DNA of 64,000 nucleotides, taken from positions 25,138,501 to 25,202,500 of the forward strand of contig CM069610.1 of assembly GCA_035771175.1 (NCBI GenBank), read 5' to 3'. Position numbers and translations under genes: made by a program. Source of the DNA: Paratinospora sagittata (Eukaryota; Streptophyta; Magnoliopsida; Ranunculales; Menispermaceae). Below, piece after piece: positions 20,492-33,352 of this stretch. The first letter of the stretch is position 1. Each line of letters begins with the position of its first letter. The notes below the pieces were generated by a model. The model was not told where the DNA came from and made no database searches. It worked only from the letters and a program-made list of their open reading frames with translations.

Positions 20492-23400
20492 TTGCAAGTT
20501 AGATTGGGCTTTCCAAAGAGTTTTTCAAGAGAAGAATGTAATGATTCTTGCATTTGTCAAAACAAGCTTCGAATAGAATCAAAATTGCAATCTGTCTTGA
20601 TGATAACGTCGTTGATCAGCAAGTTCTTCACTTTATCCCTTTTGTGCTTAGATTTGCAGAGGCAATCCATTGTTTTAAGTTGTAAGTATATGAAGTGGTC
20701 TCGGTAAGATAACACAACAAAAAAGAACAAATCAATTGACTTGCATCAAGAACACAGCAAACAATAGCTTTCGAAGTCTACAAAGATCAATCTCGTAGAA
20801 CGAAGACATAACTCATGCCTAAGGCAATAGTTTGGTCTTTGGTGTGTAGGGTAACCTCTCGATCAATCTCAGCACTAAAAGTCTAAAAATTGCAAAGTCT
20901 TCAAAATCACTTCGATATAGTATTTCATTTTGAAAAAATGTTTTTCGAAAGGTTTTAATCATAATTTCAATGAGTTTTGAATTATTTAAAAGTTTGTAAT
21001 CTTATATCAATATGTTTTGAGTTAATGGAATGGTTCATGAGTGTCAAAATATTAATTTTTGAAAAATAAGTCTATCTAGCAGTTTGCCAAAATTTTCCTG
21101 AAGGCACTAGCGCACTATCAGTGTTCATAGCACGCTGATACGGTTCTATAATAAAATATTTGTTTTTCTGGATTATTGTCTATAGCGCTATCCCCTTTGA
21201 TAACTCGCTAAAAAGTTGTTGCCGTGATCTTTCCATTTTTAGTAAAATGGGCAATAGCGTGCAATAGTCCTCGATAACACGCTATCGGAAAGTCCGTAAA
21301 ACTCGAGCTCTTGGGTTTGTGTATATCGACCTGCTATAGCCTGCTATCTGTCAATTGAGAACATGATACACAACCCAACAGCACGCTATTCACGTCTGGG
21401 AAAAAAATCTGATATTTCTAACGAGAAAAATGTGGGCACTTATGCTTGCTCGGTTTTTCTCTTCCTTACACAATTTCTGCAGGTTATCTTAATTGAAATA
21501 TTCTCTACTAACACCTAGATGATTCCCATTGTCTCGCACGCCCAAAAAAACTTTAGATTAAACAATGTTTTGAATTCAAATCATTTTGTACTCTCTTGCT
21601 CTTTAACCCGCAACTTCTAATTTTATAAAACACTCATTCTCTGATATTAAAAAATACAACACACACGATTTTTGCAAGTCAGATTGGGCTTTCCAAAGAG
21701 TTTTTCAAGAGAAGAAAGTAATGATTCTTGCATTTGTCAAAACAAGCTTCGAATAGAATCAAAATTGCAATCTGTCTTGATGATAACGTTGTTGATCAGC
21801 AAGTTCTTCATTTTATCCCTTTTGTGCTTAGATTTGCAGAGGCAATCCATTGTTTTAAGTTGTAAGTATATGAAGTGGTCTCGGTAAGATAACACAACAA
21901 AAAAGAACAAATCAATTGACTTGCATCAAGAACACAGCAAACAATAGCTTTCGAAGTCTACAAAGATCAATCTCGTAGAACGAAGACATAACTCATGCCT
22001 AATGCATTAGTTTGATCTTTGGTGTGTAGGGTACCCTCTCGATCAATCTCAGCACTAAAAGTCTGAAAATTGCAAAGTCTTCAAAATCACTTTGATATAG
22101 TATTTCATTTTGAAAAAATGTTTTTCGAAAGGTTTTAATCATAATTTCAATGAGTTTTGAATTATTTAAAAGTTTTTAATCTTATACAATATGCTTTGAG
22201 TTAATGGAATGGTTCTTAAGTGTCAAAATATTAATTTTTCAAAAATACGGCTATCCAGCAATTTGCCAAAATTTTCCTCAAGGCACTTGCGCACTATTAG
22301 GGTTGATAGCACGCTGATAGGGTTCTATAATAAAACATTTATTTTTCTGAAAAATTGTCTATAGCGCGCTATCCCCTTTAATAGTTCACTATAAAGCTGT
22401 TGCCGTTATCTATCCATTTTTAGTAAAATGGGCAATAATGCGCTATAGGCCTCGATAACACGCTATCGGAAAGTCTGTAAAACTCGAGCTCTCGGGTTTG
22501 TGTATATTGACCTGCTATAACCTGCTATCTGTCAATTGAGAACATGATACACAACCCAATAGCACGCTATCCACGTCTGAGACAAAAATTTGATATTCCT
22601 AACGGGAAAAATGTGGGCACTTCTGCTTGCTCGATTTTTCTATTCCTTACACAATTTTTCCAGGTTATCTTAATTGAAATATTCTCTATTAACACCTAGA
22701 TGATTCCTATTGTCTTGCATGCCCAAAACAACTTTAGATTAAACAATGTTTTGAATCCAAATCATTTTGTACTCTCTTGCTCTTTACCCGCAACTTCTAA
22801 TTTTATAAAACACTCATTATCTGATTTTCAAAAATACAAAACACACGATTTTTGCAAGTTAGATTGGGCTTTCCAAAGAGTTTTTCAAGAGAAGAAAGTA
22901 ATGATTCTTGCATTTGTCAAAACAAGCTTCAAATAGAATCAACATTGCAATCTGTCTTGATGATAACGTCGTTGATCAGCAAGTTCTTCATTTTATCCCT
23001 TTTGTGCTTAGATTTGCAGAGGCTATCCATTGTTTTAAGTCGTAAGTATATGAAGTGTTCTCGGTAAGATAACACAACAAAAAAGAACAAATCAATTGTC
23101 TTGCATCAAGAACACATCAAACAATAGCTTTCGAAGTCTACAAAGATCAAGCTAAAAGAACGAAGACAAATCTCATGCCTAAGTAAGGCATTTTGTTTGA
23201 TCTTTGGTGTGTAGGGTAACCTCTCGATCAATCTCAGCACTAAAACTTTGAAAATTGCAAAGTCTTCAAAATCACTTCGATATAGTATTTCATTTTGAAA
23301 AAATGTTTTCCGAAAGGTTTTAATCATATTTTCAATGAGTTTTGAATTATTTAAAAGTTTGTAATCTTATATCAATATGTTTTGAGTTAATGGAATGGTT

Positions 23401-24036
23401 CTTGAGTGTCAAAATATTAATTTTTCAAAAATAAGTCTATCCAGCAGTTTGCCAAAATTTTCCTGAAGGCACTAGCGCACTATCTGTGTTCATAGCACGC
23501 TGATAGGGTTCTATAATAAAATATTTGTTTTTCTGGATTATTGTCTATAGCGCTATCCCCTTTGATAACTCGCTAAAAAGTTGTTGTCGTGATCTTTCCA
23601 TTTTTAGTAAAATGGGCAATAGCGCTATATAGTCCTCGATAACACGCTATCGGAAAGTCCGTAAAACTCGAGCTCTTGGGTTTGTGTATATCGACCTGCT
23701 ATAGCCTGCTATCTGTCAATTGAGAACATGATACACAACCCAACAGCACGCTATTCACGTCTGGGAAAAAAATCTGATATTTCTAACGAGAAAAATGTGG
23801 GCACTTATGCATGCTCGGTTTTTCTCTTCCTTACACAATTTCTGCAGGTTATCTTAATTGAAATATTCTCTACTAACACCTAGATGATTCCCATTGTCTC
23901 GCACGCCCAAAACAACTTTAGATTAAACAATGTTTTGAATTCAAATCATTTTGTACTCTCTTGCTCTTTAACCCGCAACTTCTAATTTTATAAAACACTC
24001 ATTCTCTGATATTAAAAAATACAACACACACGATTT
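20492..24036. repeat. Array B trimer XYZ, copy 2 (3545 bp)
   Basis: X (20492), Y (21672) and Z (22852) in the same order and with the same unit lengths as at 12217. Private substitutions at 21141 (ATACGG for ATAGGG) and 22388 (AGTTCACT for AGTTCGCT) separate it from the other copies. Confidence 0.93.
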
Positions 24037-27000
24037 TTGCAAGTTAGATTGGGCTTTCCAAAGAGTTTTTCAAGAGAAGAATGTAATGATTCTTGCATTT
24101 GTCAAAACAAGCTTCGAATAGAATCAAAATTGCAATCTGTCTTGATGATAACGTCGTTGATCAGCAAGTTCTTCACTTTATCCCTTTTGTGCTTAGATTT
24201 GCAGAGGCAATCCATTGTTTTAAGTTGTAAGTATATGAAGTGGTCTCGGTAAGATAACACAACAAAAAAGAACAAATCAATTGACTTGCATCAAGAACAC
24301 AGCAAACAATAGCTTTCGAAGTCTACAAAGATCAATCTCGTAGAACGAAGACATAACTGATGCCTAAGGCAATAGTTTGGTCTTTGGTGTGTAGGGTAAC
24401 CTCTCGATCAATCTCAGCACTAAAAGTCTAAAAATTGCAAAGTCTTCAAAATCACTTCGATATAGTATTTCATTTTGAAAAAATGTTTTTCGAAAGGTTT
24501 TAATCATAATTTCAATGAGTTTTGAATTATTTAAAAGTTTGTAATCTTATATCAATATGTTTTGAGTTAATGGAATGGTTCATGAGTGTCAAAATATTAA
24601 TTTTTGAAAAATAAGTCTATCTAGCAGTTTGCCAAAATTTTCCTGAAGGCACTAGCGCACTATCAGTGTTCATAGCACGCTGATAGGGTTCTATAATAAA
24701 ATATTTGTTTTTCTGGATTATTGTCTATAGCGCTATCCCCTTTGATAACTCGCTAAAAAGTTGTTGCCGTGATCTTTCCATTTTTAGTAAAATGGGCAAT
24801 AGCGTGCAATAGTCCTCGATAACACGCTATCGGAAAGTCCGTAAAACTCGAGCTCTTGGGTTTGTGTATATCGACCTGCTATAGCCTGCTATCTGTCAAT
24901 TGAGAACATGATACACAACCCAACAGCACGCTATTCACGTCTGGGAAAAAAATCTGATATTTCTAACGAGAAAAATGTGGGCACTTATGCTTGCTCGGTT
25001 TTTCTCTTCCTTACACAATTTCTGCAGGTTATCTTAATTGAAATATTCTCTACTAACACCTAGATGATTCCCATTGTCTCGCACGCCCAAAAAAACTTTA
25101 GATTAAACAATGTTTTGAATTCAAATCATTTTGTACTCTCTTGCTCTTTAACCCGCAACTTCTAATTTTATAAAACACTCATTCTCTGATATTAAAAAAT
25201 ACAACACACACGATTTTTGCAAGTCAGATTGGGCTTTCCAAAGAGTTTTTCAAGAGAAGAAAGTAATGATTCTTGCATTTGTCAAAACAAGCTTCGAATA
25301 GAATCAAAATTGCAATCTGTCTTGATGATAACGTTGTTGATCAGCAAGTTCTTCATTTTATCCCTTTTGTGCTTAGATTTGCAGAGGCAATCCATTGTTT
25401 TAAGTTGTAAGTATATGAAGTGGTCTCGGTAAGATAACACAACAAAAAAGAACAAATCAATTGACTTGCATCAAGAACACAGCAAACAATAGCTTTCGAA
25501 GTCTACAAAGATCAATCTCGTAGAACGAAGACATAACTCATGCCTAATGCATTAGTTTGATCTTTGGTGTGTAGGGTACCCTCTCGATCAATCTCAGCAC
25601 TAAAAGTCTGAAAATTGCAAAGTCTTCAAAATCACTTTGATATAGTATTTCATTTTGAAAAAATGTTTTTCGAAAGGTTTTAATCATAATTTCAATGAGT
25701 TTTGAATTATTTAAAAGTTTTTAATCTTATACAATATGCTTTGAGTTAATGGAATGGTTCTTAAGTGTCAAAATATTAATTTTTCAAAAATACGGCTATC
25801 CAGCAATTTGCCAAAATTTTCCTCAAGGCACTTGCGCACTATTAGGGTTGATAGCACGCTGATAGGGTTCTATAATAAAACATTTATTTTTCTGAAAAAT
25901 TGTCTATAGCGCGCTATCCCCTTTAATAGTTCGCTATAAAGCTGTTGCCGTTATCTATCCATTTTTAGTAAAATGGGCAATAATGCGCTATAGGCCTCGA
26001 TAACACGCTATCGGAAAGTCTGTAAAACTCGAGCTCTCGGGTTTGTGTATATTGACCTGCTATAACCTGCTATCTGTCAATTGAGAACATGATACACAAC
26101 CCAATAGCACGCTATCCACGTCTGAGACAAAAATTTGATATTCCTAACGGGAAAAATGTGGGCACTTCTGCTTGCTCGATTTTTCTATTCCTTACACAAT
26201 TTTTCCAGGTTATCTTAATTGAAATATTCTCTATTAACACCTAGATGATTCCTATTGTCTTGCATGCCCAAAACAACTTTAGATTAAACAATGTTTTGAA
26301 TCCAAATCATTTTGTACTCTCTTGCTCTTTACCCGCAACTTCTAATTTTATAAAACACTCATTATCTGATTTTCAAAAATACAAAACACACGATTTTTGC
26401 AAGTTAGATTGGGCTTTCCAAAGAGTTTTTCAAGAGAAGAAAGTAATGATTCTTGCATTTGTCAAAACAAGCTTCAAATAGAATCAACATTGCAATCTGT
26501 CTTGATGATAACGTCGTTGATCAGCAAGTTCTTCATTTTATCCCTTTTGTGCTTAGATTTGCAGAGGCTATCCATTGTTTTAAGTCGTAAGTATATGAAG
26601 TGTTCTCGGTAAGATAACACAACAAAAAAGAACAAATCAATTGTCTTGCATCAAGAACACATCAAACAATAGCTTTCGAAGTCTACAAAGATCAAGCTAA
26701 AAGAACGAAGACAAATCTCATGCCTAAGTAAGGCATTTTGTTTGATCTTTGGTGTGTAGGGTAACCTCTCGATCAATCTCAGCACTAAAACTTTGAAAAT
26801 TGCAAAGTCTTCAAAATCACTTCGATATAGTATTTCATTTTGAAAAAATGTTTTCCGAAAGGTTTTAATCATATTTTCAATGAGTTTTGAATTATTTAAA
26901 AGTTTGTAATCTTATATCAATATGTTTTGAGTTAATGGAATGGTTCTTGAGTGTCAAAATATTAATTTTTCAAAAATAAGTCTATCCAGCAGTTTGCCAA

Positions 27001-27581
27001 AATTTTCCTGAAGGCACTAGCGCACTATCAGTGTTCAAAGCACGCTGATAGGGTTCTATAATAAAATATTTGTTTTTCTGGATTATTGTCTATAGCGCTA
27101 TCCCCTTTGATAACTCGCTAAAAAGTTGTTGCCGTGATCTTTCCATTTTTAGTAAAATGGGCAATAGCGCGCTATAGTCCTCGATAACACGCTATCGGAA
27201 AGTCCGTAAAACTCGAGCTCTTGGGTTTGTGTATATCGACCTGCTATAGCCTGCTATCTGTCAATTGAGAACATGATACACAACCCAACAACACGCTATT
27301 CACGTCTGGGAAAAAAATCTGATATTTTTAACGAGAAAAATGTGGGCACTTATGCTTGCTCGGTTTTTCTCTTCCTTACACAATTTCTGCAGGTTATCTT
27401 AATTATAATATTCTCTACTAACACCTAGATGATTCCCATTGTCTAGCACGCCCAAAACAACTTTAGATTAAACAATGTTTTGAATTCAAATCATTTTGTA
27501 CTCTCTTGCTCCTTAACCCGCAACTTTTAATTTTATAAAACACTCATTCTCTGATATTAAAAAATACAACACACACTATTT
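24037..27581. repeat. Array B trimer XYZ, copy 3 (3545 bp)
   Basis: X (24037), Y (25217) and Z (26397). A private substitution at 24359 gives ATAACTGATGCC. The end of this Z already takes on features of the following diverged unit (TCAGTGTTCAAAGC at about 27027), marking the edge of the homogenised block. Confidence 0.93.
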
Positions 27582-30500
27582 TTGCAAGTTAGATTGGGCT
27601 TTCCAAAGAGTTTTTCAAGAGAAGAAAGCAATGATTCTTGCATTTGTCAAAACAAGCTTCGAATAGAATCAAAATTGCAATCTGTCTTGATGATAACGTC
27701 GTTGATCAGCAAGTTCTTCATTTTATCCCTTTTGTGCTTAGATTTGCAGAGGCAATCCATTGTTTTAAGTTGTAAGTATATGAACTGGTCTCGGTAAGAT
27801 AACAAAACAAAAAAGAACAAATCAATTGATTTGCATCAAGAACACATCAAACAATAGCTTTCGAAGTCTACAAAGATCAAGCTCGTATAACGAAGACATA
27901 ACTCATGCCTAATGCATTAGTTTGATGTTTGGTGTGTAGGGTAACCTCTCGATCAATCTCAGCACTAAAACTCTGAAATCTGCAAAGTCTTCAAAATCAC
28001 TTCGGTATAGTATTTCATTTTGAAAAAATGTTTTTCGAAAGGTTTTAATCATAATTTCAATGAGTTTTGAATTATTTAAAAGTTTTTAATCTTATATCAA
28101 TATGTTTTGAGTTAATGGAATGGTTCTTGAGTGTCAAAATATTAATTTTTCAAAAATAAGTCTATCCAGCAGTTTGCCAAAATTTTCCTGAAGGCACTAG
28201 CGCACTATCAGTGTTCATAGCACGGTGATAGGGTTCTATAATAAAATAATTGTTTTTTTGGATTATTGTCTATAGCACTATCCCCTTTGATAACTCGCTA
28301 TAAAGCTGTTGCCGTGATGTTTCCATTTTTAGTAAAATGGGCAATAACGCGCTATAGGCTTTGATAACACGCTATCCGAAAGTCCGTAAAACTCGAGCTC
28401 TCGTGTTTGTGTATATTGACCTCCTATAGCCTGCTATCTGTCAATTGAGAACATGATACACAACCCAAGAGCCCGCTATCCACGTATGAGACAAAAATCT
28501 CATATTTCTAACGAGAAAAATGTGGGCACTTCCGCTTGCTCGATTTTTCTATTCCTTACACAATTTTTCCAGGTTATCTTAATTGAAATATTCGCTACTA
28601 ACACCAAGATGATTCCCATTGTCTCGCACGCCCAAAACAACTTTAGATTAAACAATGTTTTGAATTCAAATCATTTTGTACTCTCTTGCTCTTTAACCCG
28701 CAACTTCTAATTATATAAAACACTCATTCTCTGATATTAAAAAATACAACAAACACGAGTTTTGCAAGTTAGATTGAGCTTTCTAAAGAGTTTTTCAAGA
28801 GAAGAAAGTAATGATACTTGCATTTGTCAAAACAAGCTTCGAATAGAATCAAAATTGCAATCTGTCTTGATGATAACGTCGTTGATCAGCAAGTACTTCA
28901 TTTTATCCCTTTTGCGCTTAGATTTGCAGAGGCGTTCCATTGTTTTAAGTTGTAAGTATATTATGAAGTGGTCTCAGTAAGATAACACAACAAAAAAGAA
29001 CCCATCAAACAATTGCTTTCGAAGTCTACAAAGATCAAGCTCGAAGAACGAAGACATATCTCATGCCTAATGCATTAGTTTGATCTTTGGTGTATAGGGT
29101 AACCTCTCGATCAATCTCAGCACTAAAACTCTGAAATCTGCAAAGTCTTCAAAATCACTTCGATATAGTATTTCAATTTGAAAAAATGTTTTTCGAAAGG
29201 TTTTAATCATAATTTCAATGAGTTTTGAATTATTTAAAAGTTTTTAATCTTATATCAATATGTTTTGAGTTAATGGAATGGTTCTTGAGTGTCAAAATAT
29301 TAATTTTTCAAAAATAAGTCTATTCAGCAGTTTGCCAAAATTTTCCTGAAGGCACTAGCGCACTATCAGTGTTCATAGCACGGTAATAGGGTTCTATAAT
29401 AAAATAATTGTTTTTCTGGATTATTGTCTATAGCGCTATCCCCTTTGATAACTCGCTAAAAAGTTGTTGCCGTGATCTTTCCATTTTTAGTAAAATGGGC
29501 AATAGCGCGCTATAGTCCTCGATAACACGCTATCGGAAAGTCCGTAAAACTCGAGCTCTTGGGTTTGTGTATATCGACCTGCTATAGCCTGCTATCTGTC
29601 AATTGAGAACATGATACACAACCCAACAGCACGCTATTCACGTCTGGGAAAAAAATCTGATATTTCTAACGAGAAAAATGTGGGCACTTATGCTTGCTCG
29701 ATTTTTCTCTTCCTTACACAATTTCTGCAAGTTATCTTCATTGAAATATTCTCTTCTAACACCTAGATGATTCCCATTGTCTCGCTCGCCCAAAACAACT
29801 TTAGATTAAACAATGTCTTGAATTCAAATCATTTTGTACTCTCTTGCTCTTTAACCCGCAACTTCTAATTTTATAAAACACTCATTCTCTGATATTAAAA
29901 AATACAACACACACGATTTTTGCAAGTTAGATTGGGCTTTCCAAAGAGTTTTTCAAGAGAAGAAAGTAATGATTCTTGCATTTGTCAAAACAAGCTTCGA
30001 ATAAAATCAAAAATGCAATCTGTCTTGATGATAACGTCGTTGATCAGCAAGTACTTCATTTTATCCCTTTTGTGCTTAGATTTGCAGAGGCTATCCATTG
30101 TTTTAAGTTGTAAGTATATGAAGTGGTCTCGGTAAGATAACACAACAAAAAAGAACAAATCAATTGACTTGCATCAAGAACACATCAAACAATCGCTTTC
30201 GAAGTCTACAAAGATGAATCTCGTAGAACGAAGACATAACTCATGCCTAATGCATTAGTTTGATCTTTGGTGTGTAGGGCAACCTCTCGATCAATCTCAG
30301 CACTAAAAGTCTAAAAATTGCAAAGTCTTCAAACCCACTTCGATATAGTATTTCAATTTGAAAAAATGTTTTTCGAAAGGTTTTAATCATAATTTCAATG
30401 AGTTTTGAATTTTTTAAAAGTTTTTAATCTTATATCAATATGTTTTGAGTTAATGGAATGGTTCTTGAGTGTCAAAATATTAATTTTTCAACAATAAGTT

Positions 30501-33352
30501 TATTGAGCAGTTTGCCAAAATTTTCCTGAAGGCACTAGCGCACTATCAGTGTTCATAGCACACTGATAGGGTTCTATAATAAAATATTTGTTTTTCTGGA
30601 TTATTGTCTATAGCGCTATCCCCTTTGATAGCTCGCTATAAAGCTGTTGCCGTGATGTTTCCATTTTTAGTAAAATGGGCAATAGCGCGCAATAGGCCTT
30701 GATAACACGCTATCGGAAAGTCCGTAAAACACGAGCTCTCGGGTTTGTGTATATCGACCTGCTATAGCCTGCTATCTGTCAATTGAGAACATGATACACA
30801 ACCCAAAAGCACGCTATTCACGTCTGGGAAAAAAATCTGATATTTCTCCAGGTTATCTTAATTGAAATGTTCTCTACTAACAGCTAGATGATTCCCAATG
30901 TCTCGCACGCCTAAAACAACTTTAGATTAAACAATGTTTTGAATTCAAATCATTTTGTACTCTCTTGCTCTTTAACCCGCAACTTCTAATTTTATAAAAC
31001 ACTCATTCTCTGATATTAAAAAATACAACACACACGAGTTTTGCAAGTTAGATTGAGCTTTCTAAAGAGTTTTTCAAGAGAAGAAAGTAATGATTCTTGC
31101 ATTTGTCAAAACAAGCTTCGAATAGAATCAAAATTGCAATCTGTCTTGATGATAACGTCGTTGATCAGCAAGTTCTTCATTTTAACCCTTTTGTGCTTAG
31201 ATTTGCAGAGGCTATCCATTGTTTTAACTTGTAAGTATATGAAGTGGTCTCGGTAAGATAAGACAACAAAAAAGAACACATCAAACAATAGCTTTCGAAG
31301 TCTACAAAGATCAAGCTCGAAGAACGAAGACATATCTCATGCCTAATGCATTAGTTTGAGGTTTGGTGTGTAGGGTAACCTCTCGATCAATCTCAGCACT
31401 AAAACTCAGAAATTTGCAAAGTCTTCAAAATCACTTCGATATAGTATTTCATTTTGAAAAAATGTTTTCCGAAAGGTTTTAATCATAATTTCAATGAGTT
31501 TTGAATTATTTAAAAGTTTTTAATCTTATATCAATATGTTTTGAGTTAATGGAATGGTTCTTGAGTGTCAAAATATTAATTTTTCAAAAATAAGGCTATC
31601 CAGCAGTTTGCCAAAATTTTCCTGAAGGCACTAGCGCACTATCAGGGTTGATAGCACGCTGATAGGGTTCTATAATAAAACATTTGTTTTTCTGAAAAAT
31701 TGTCTATAGCGCGCTATCCCCTTTGATAGTTCGTTGTAAAGCTGTTGCCGTTATCTTTCCATTTTTAGTAAATGGGCAATAACTCGCTATAGGCCTCGAT
31801 AACACGCTATCGGAAAGTCCGTAAAACACGAGCTCTGTGTATATTGACCTGCTATAGCCTGCTATCTGTCAATTGAGAACATGATACACAACCCAATAGC
31901 ACGCTATCCACGTCTGAGACAAAAATCTGATATTTCTAACTAGAAAAATGTGGGCACTTCTGCTTGCTCAATTTTTCTATTCCTTACACAATTTTTCCAG
32001 GTTATCTTAATTGAAATATTCTCTACTAACACCTAGATGATTCCTATTGTCTCGTAAGCCCAAAACAACTTTAGATTAAACAATGTTTTTAATTCAAATA
32101 ATTTTGTACTCTCTTGCTCTTTACCCGCAACATCTAATTTTATAAAACACTCATTCTCTGATTTTCAAAAATACAACACACACGATTTTTGCAAGTTAGA
32201 TTGGGCTTTCCAAAGAGTTTTTCAAGAGAAGAAAGTAATGATTCTTGCATTTGTCAACACAAGCTTCGAATAGAATCAAAATTGCAATCTGTCATGATGT
32301 TAATGTCGTTGATCAGCAAGTTCTTCACTTTATCCCTTTTGTGCTTAGATTTGCGGAGGCTATCCATTGTTTTAAGTTGTAAGTATATGAAGTGGTCTCG
32401 GTAAGATAACACAACAAAAAAGAACAAATCAATTGTCTTGCGTCAAGAATACATCAAACAATAGCTTTCGAAGTCTACGAAGATCAAGCTCGTAGAACGA
32501 AGACATAACTCATGCCTAATGCATTAGTTTGATCTTTGGTGCGTAGGGTAACCTCTCGATCAATCTCAGCACTAAAAGTCTTCAAAATCACTTCGATATA
32601 CTATATCATTTTGAAAAAATGTTTTCCTAAAGGTTTTAATCATAATTTCAATAAGTTTTGAATTATTTAAAAGTTTTTAATCTTATATCAATATGTTTTG
32701 AGTTAATGGAATGGTTCTTGAGTGTCAAAATATTAATTTTTCAAATATAAGTCTATCCAGCAGTTTCCCAAAATTTTCCTGAAGGCACTAGCGCACTATC
32801 AGTGTTCATAGCACGCTGATAGGGTTCTATAATAAAACATTTGTTTTTCTGAATTATTATCTATAGCGCTATCCCCTTTGATAACTCGCTATAAACCTGT
32901 TGCCGTGATCTTTCCATTTTTAGTAAAATGGGAAATAGCGCGCTATAAGCCTCGATAACACGCTATCGGAAAGTCCGTAAAACTCGAGCTCTCAGGTTTG
33001 TGTATATCGACCTGCTAAAGCCTGCTATCTGTCAATTGAGAACATGATACACAACCCAAAGGCACGTTATTCACGTCTGGGAAAAAAATCTGATTTTTTT
33101 AACGAGAAAAATGTGGGCACTTCTGCTTGCTCGATTTTTCTCTTCCTTACACAATTTCTCCAGGTTATCTTAATTGAAATATTCTCTACTAACACCTAGA
33201 TGATTCCCATTGTCTCGAACGCCCAAAACAACTTTAGATTAAACAATGCTTTGAATTCAAATCATTTTGTACTCTCTTGCTCTTTAACCCGCAACTTCTA
33301 ATTTTATAAAACACTCATTCTCTGATATTAAAAAAAACAACACACACGAGTT
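27582..33352. repeat. Array B, five diverged units
   Basis: Anchors 27582 (1180), 28762 (1158), 29920 (1121), 31041 (1148) and 32189 (1164). Both long and short units occur, mostly with the C-type dyad module; 31041 is G-type with the variant TTCGTTGTAAAGC. They carry many scattered private changes and show no repeating order. The units at 29920 and 31041 are dealt with separately. Confidence 0.85.
29920..31040. repeat. Array B unit with 59-bp deletion between ATTTCT repeats
   Basis: The unit is 1121 bp where a long unit has 1180. At about 30840 the text runs GATATTTCTCCAGG. Normal units have GATATTTCTAACG and, 59 bp later, CAATTTCTCCAGG. The 6-bp ATTTCT is retained once, so the deletion joins two short direct repeats. 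Confidence 0.88.
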
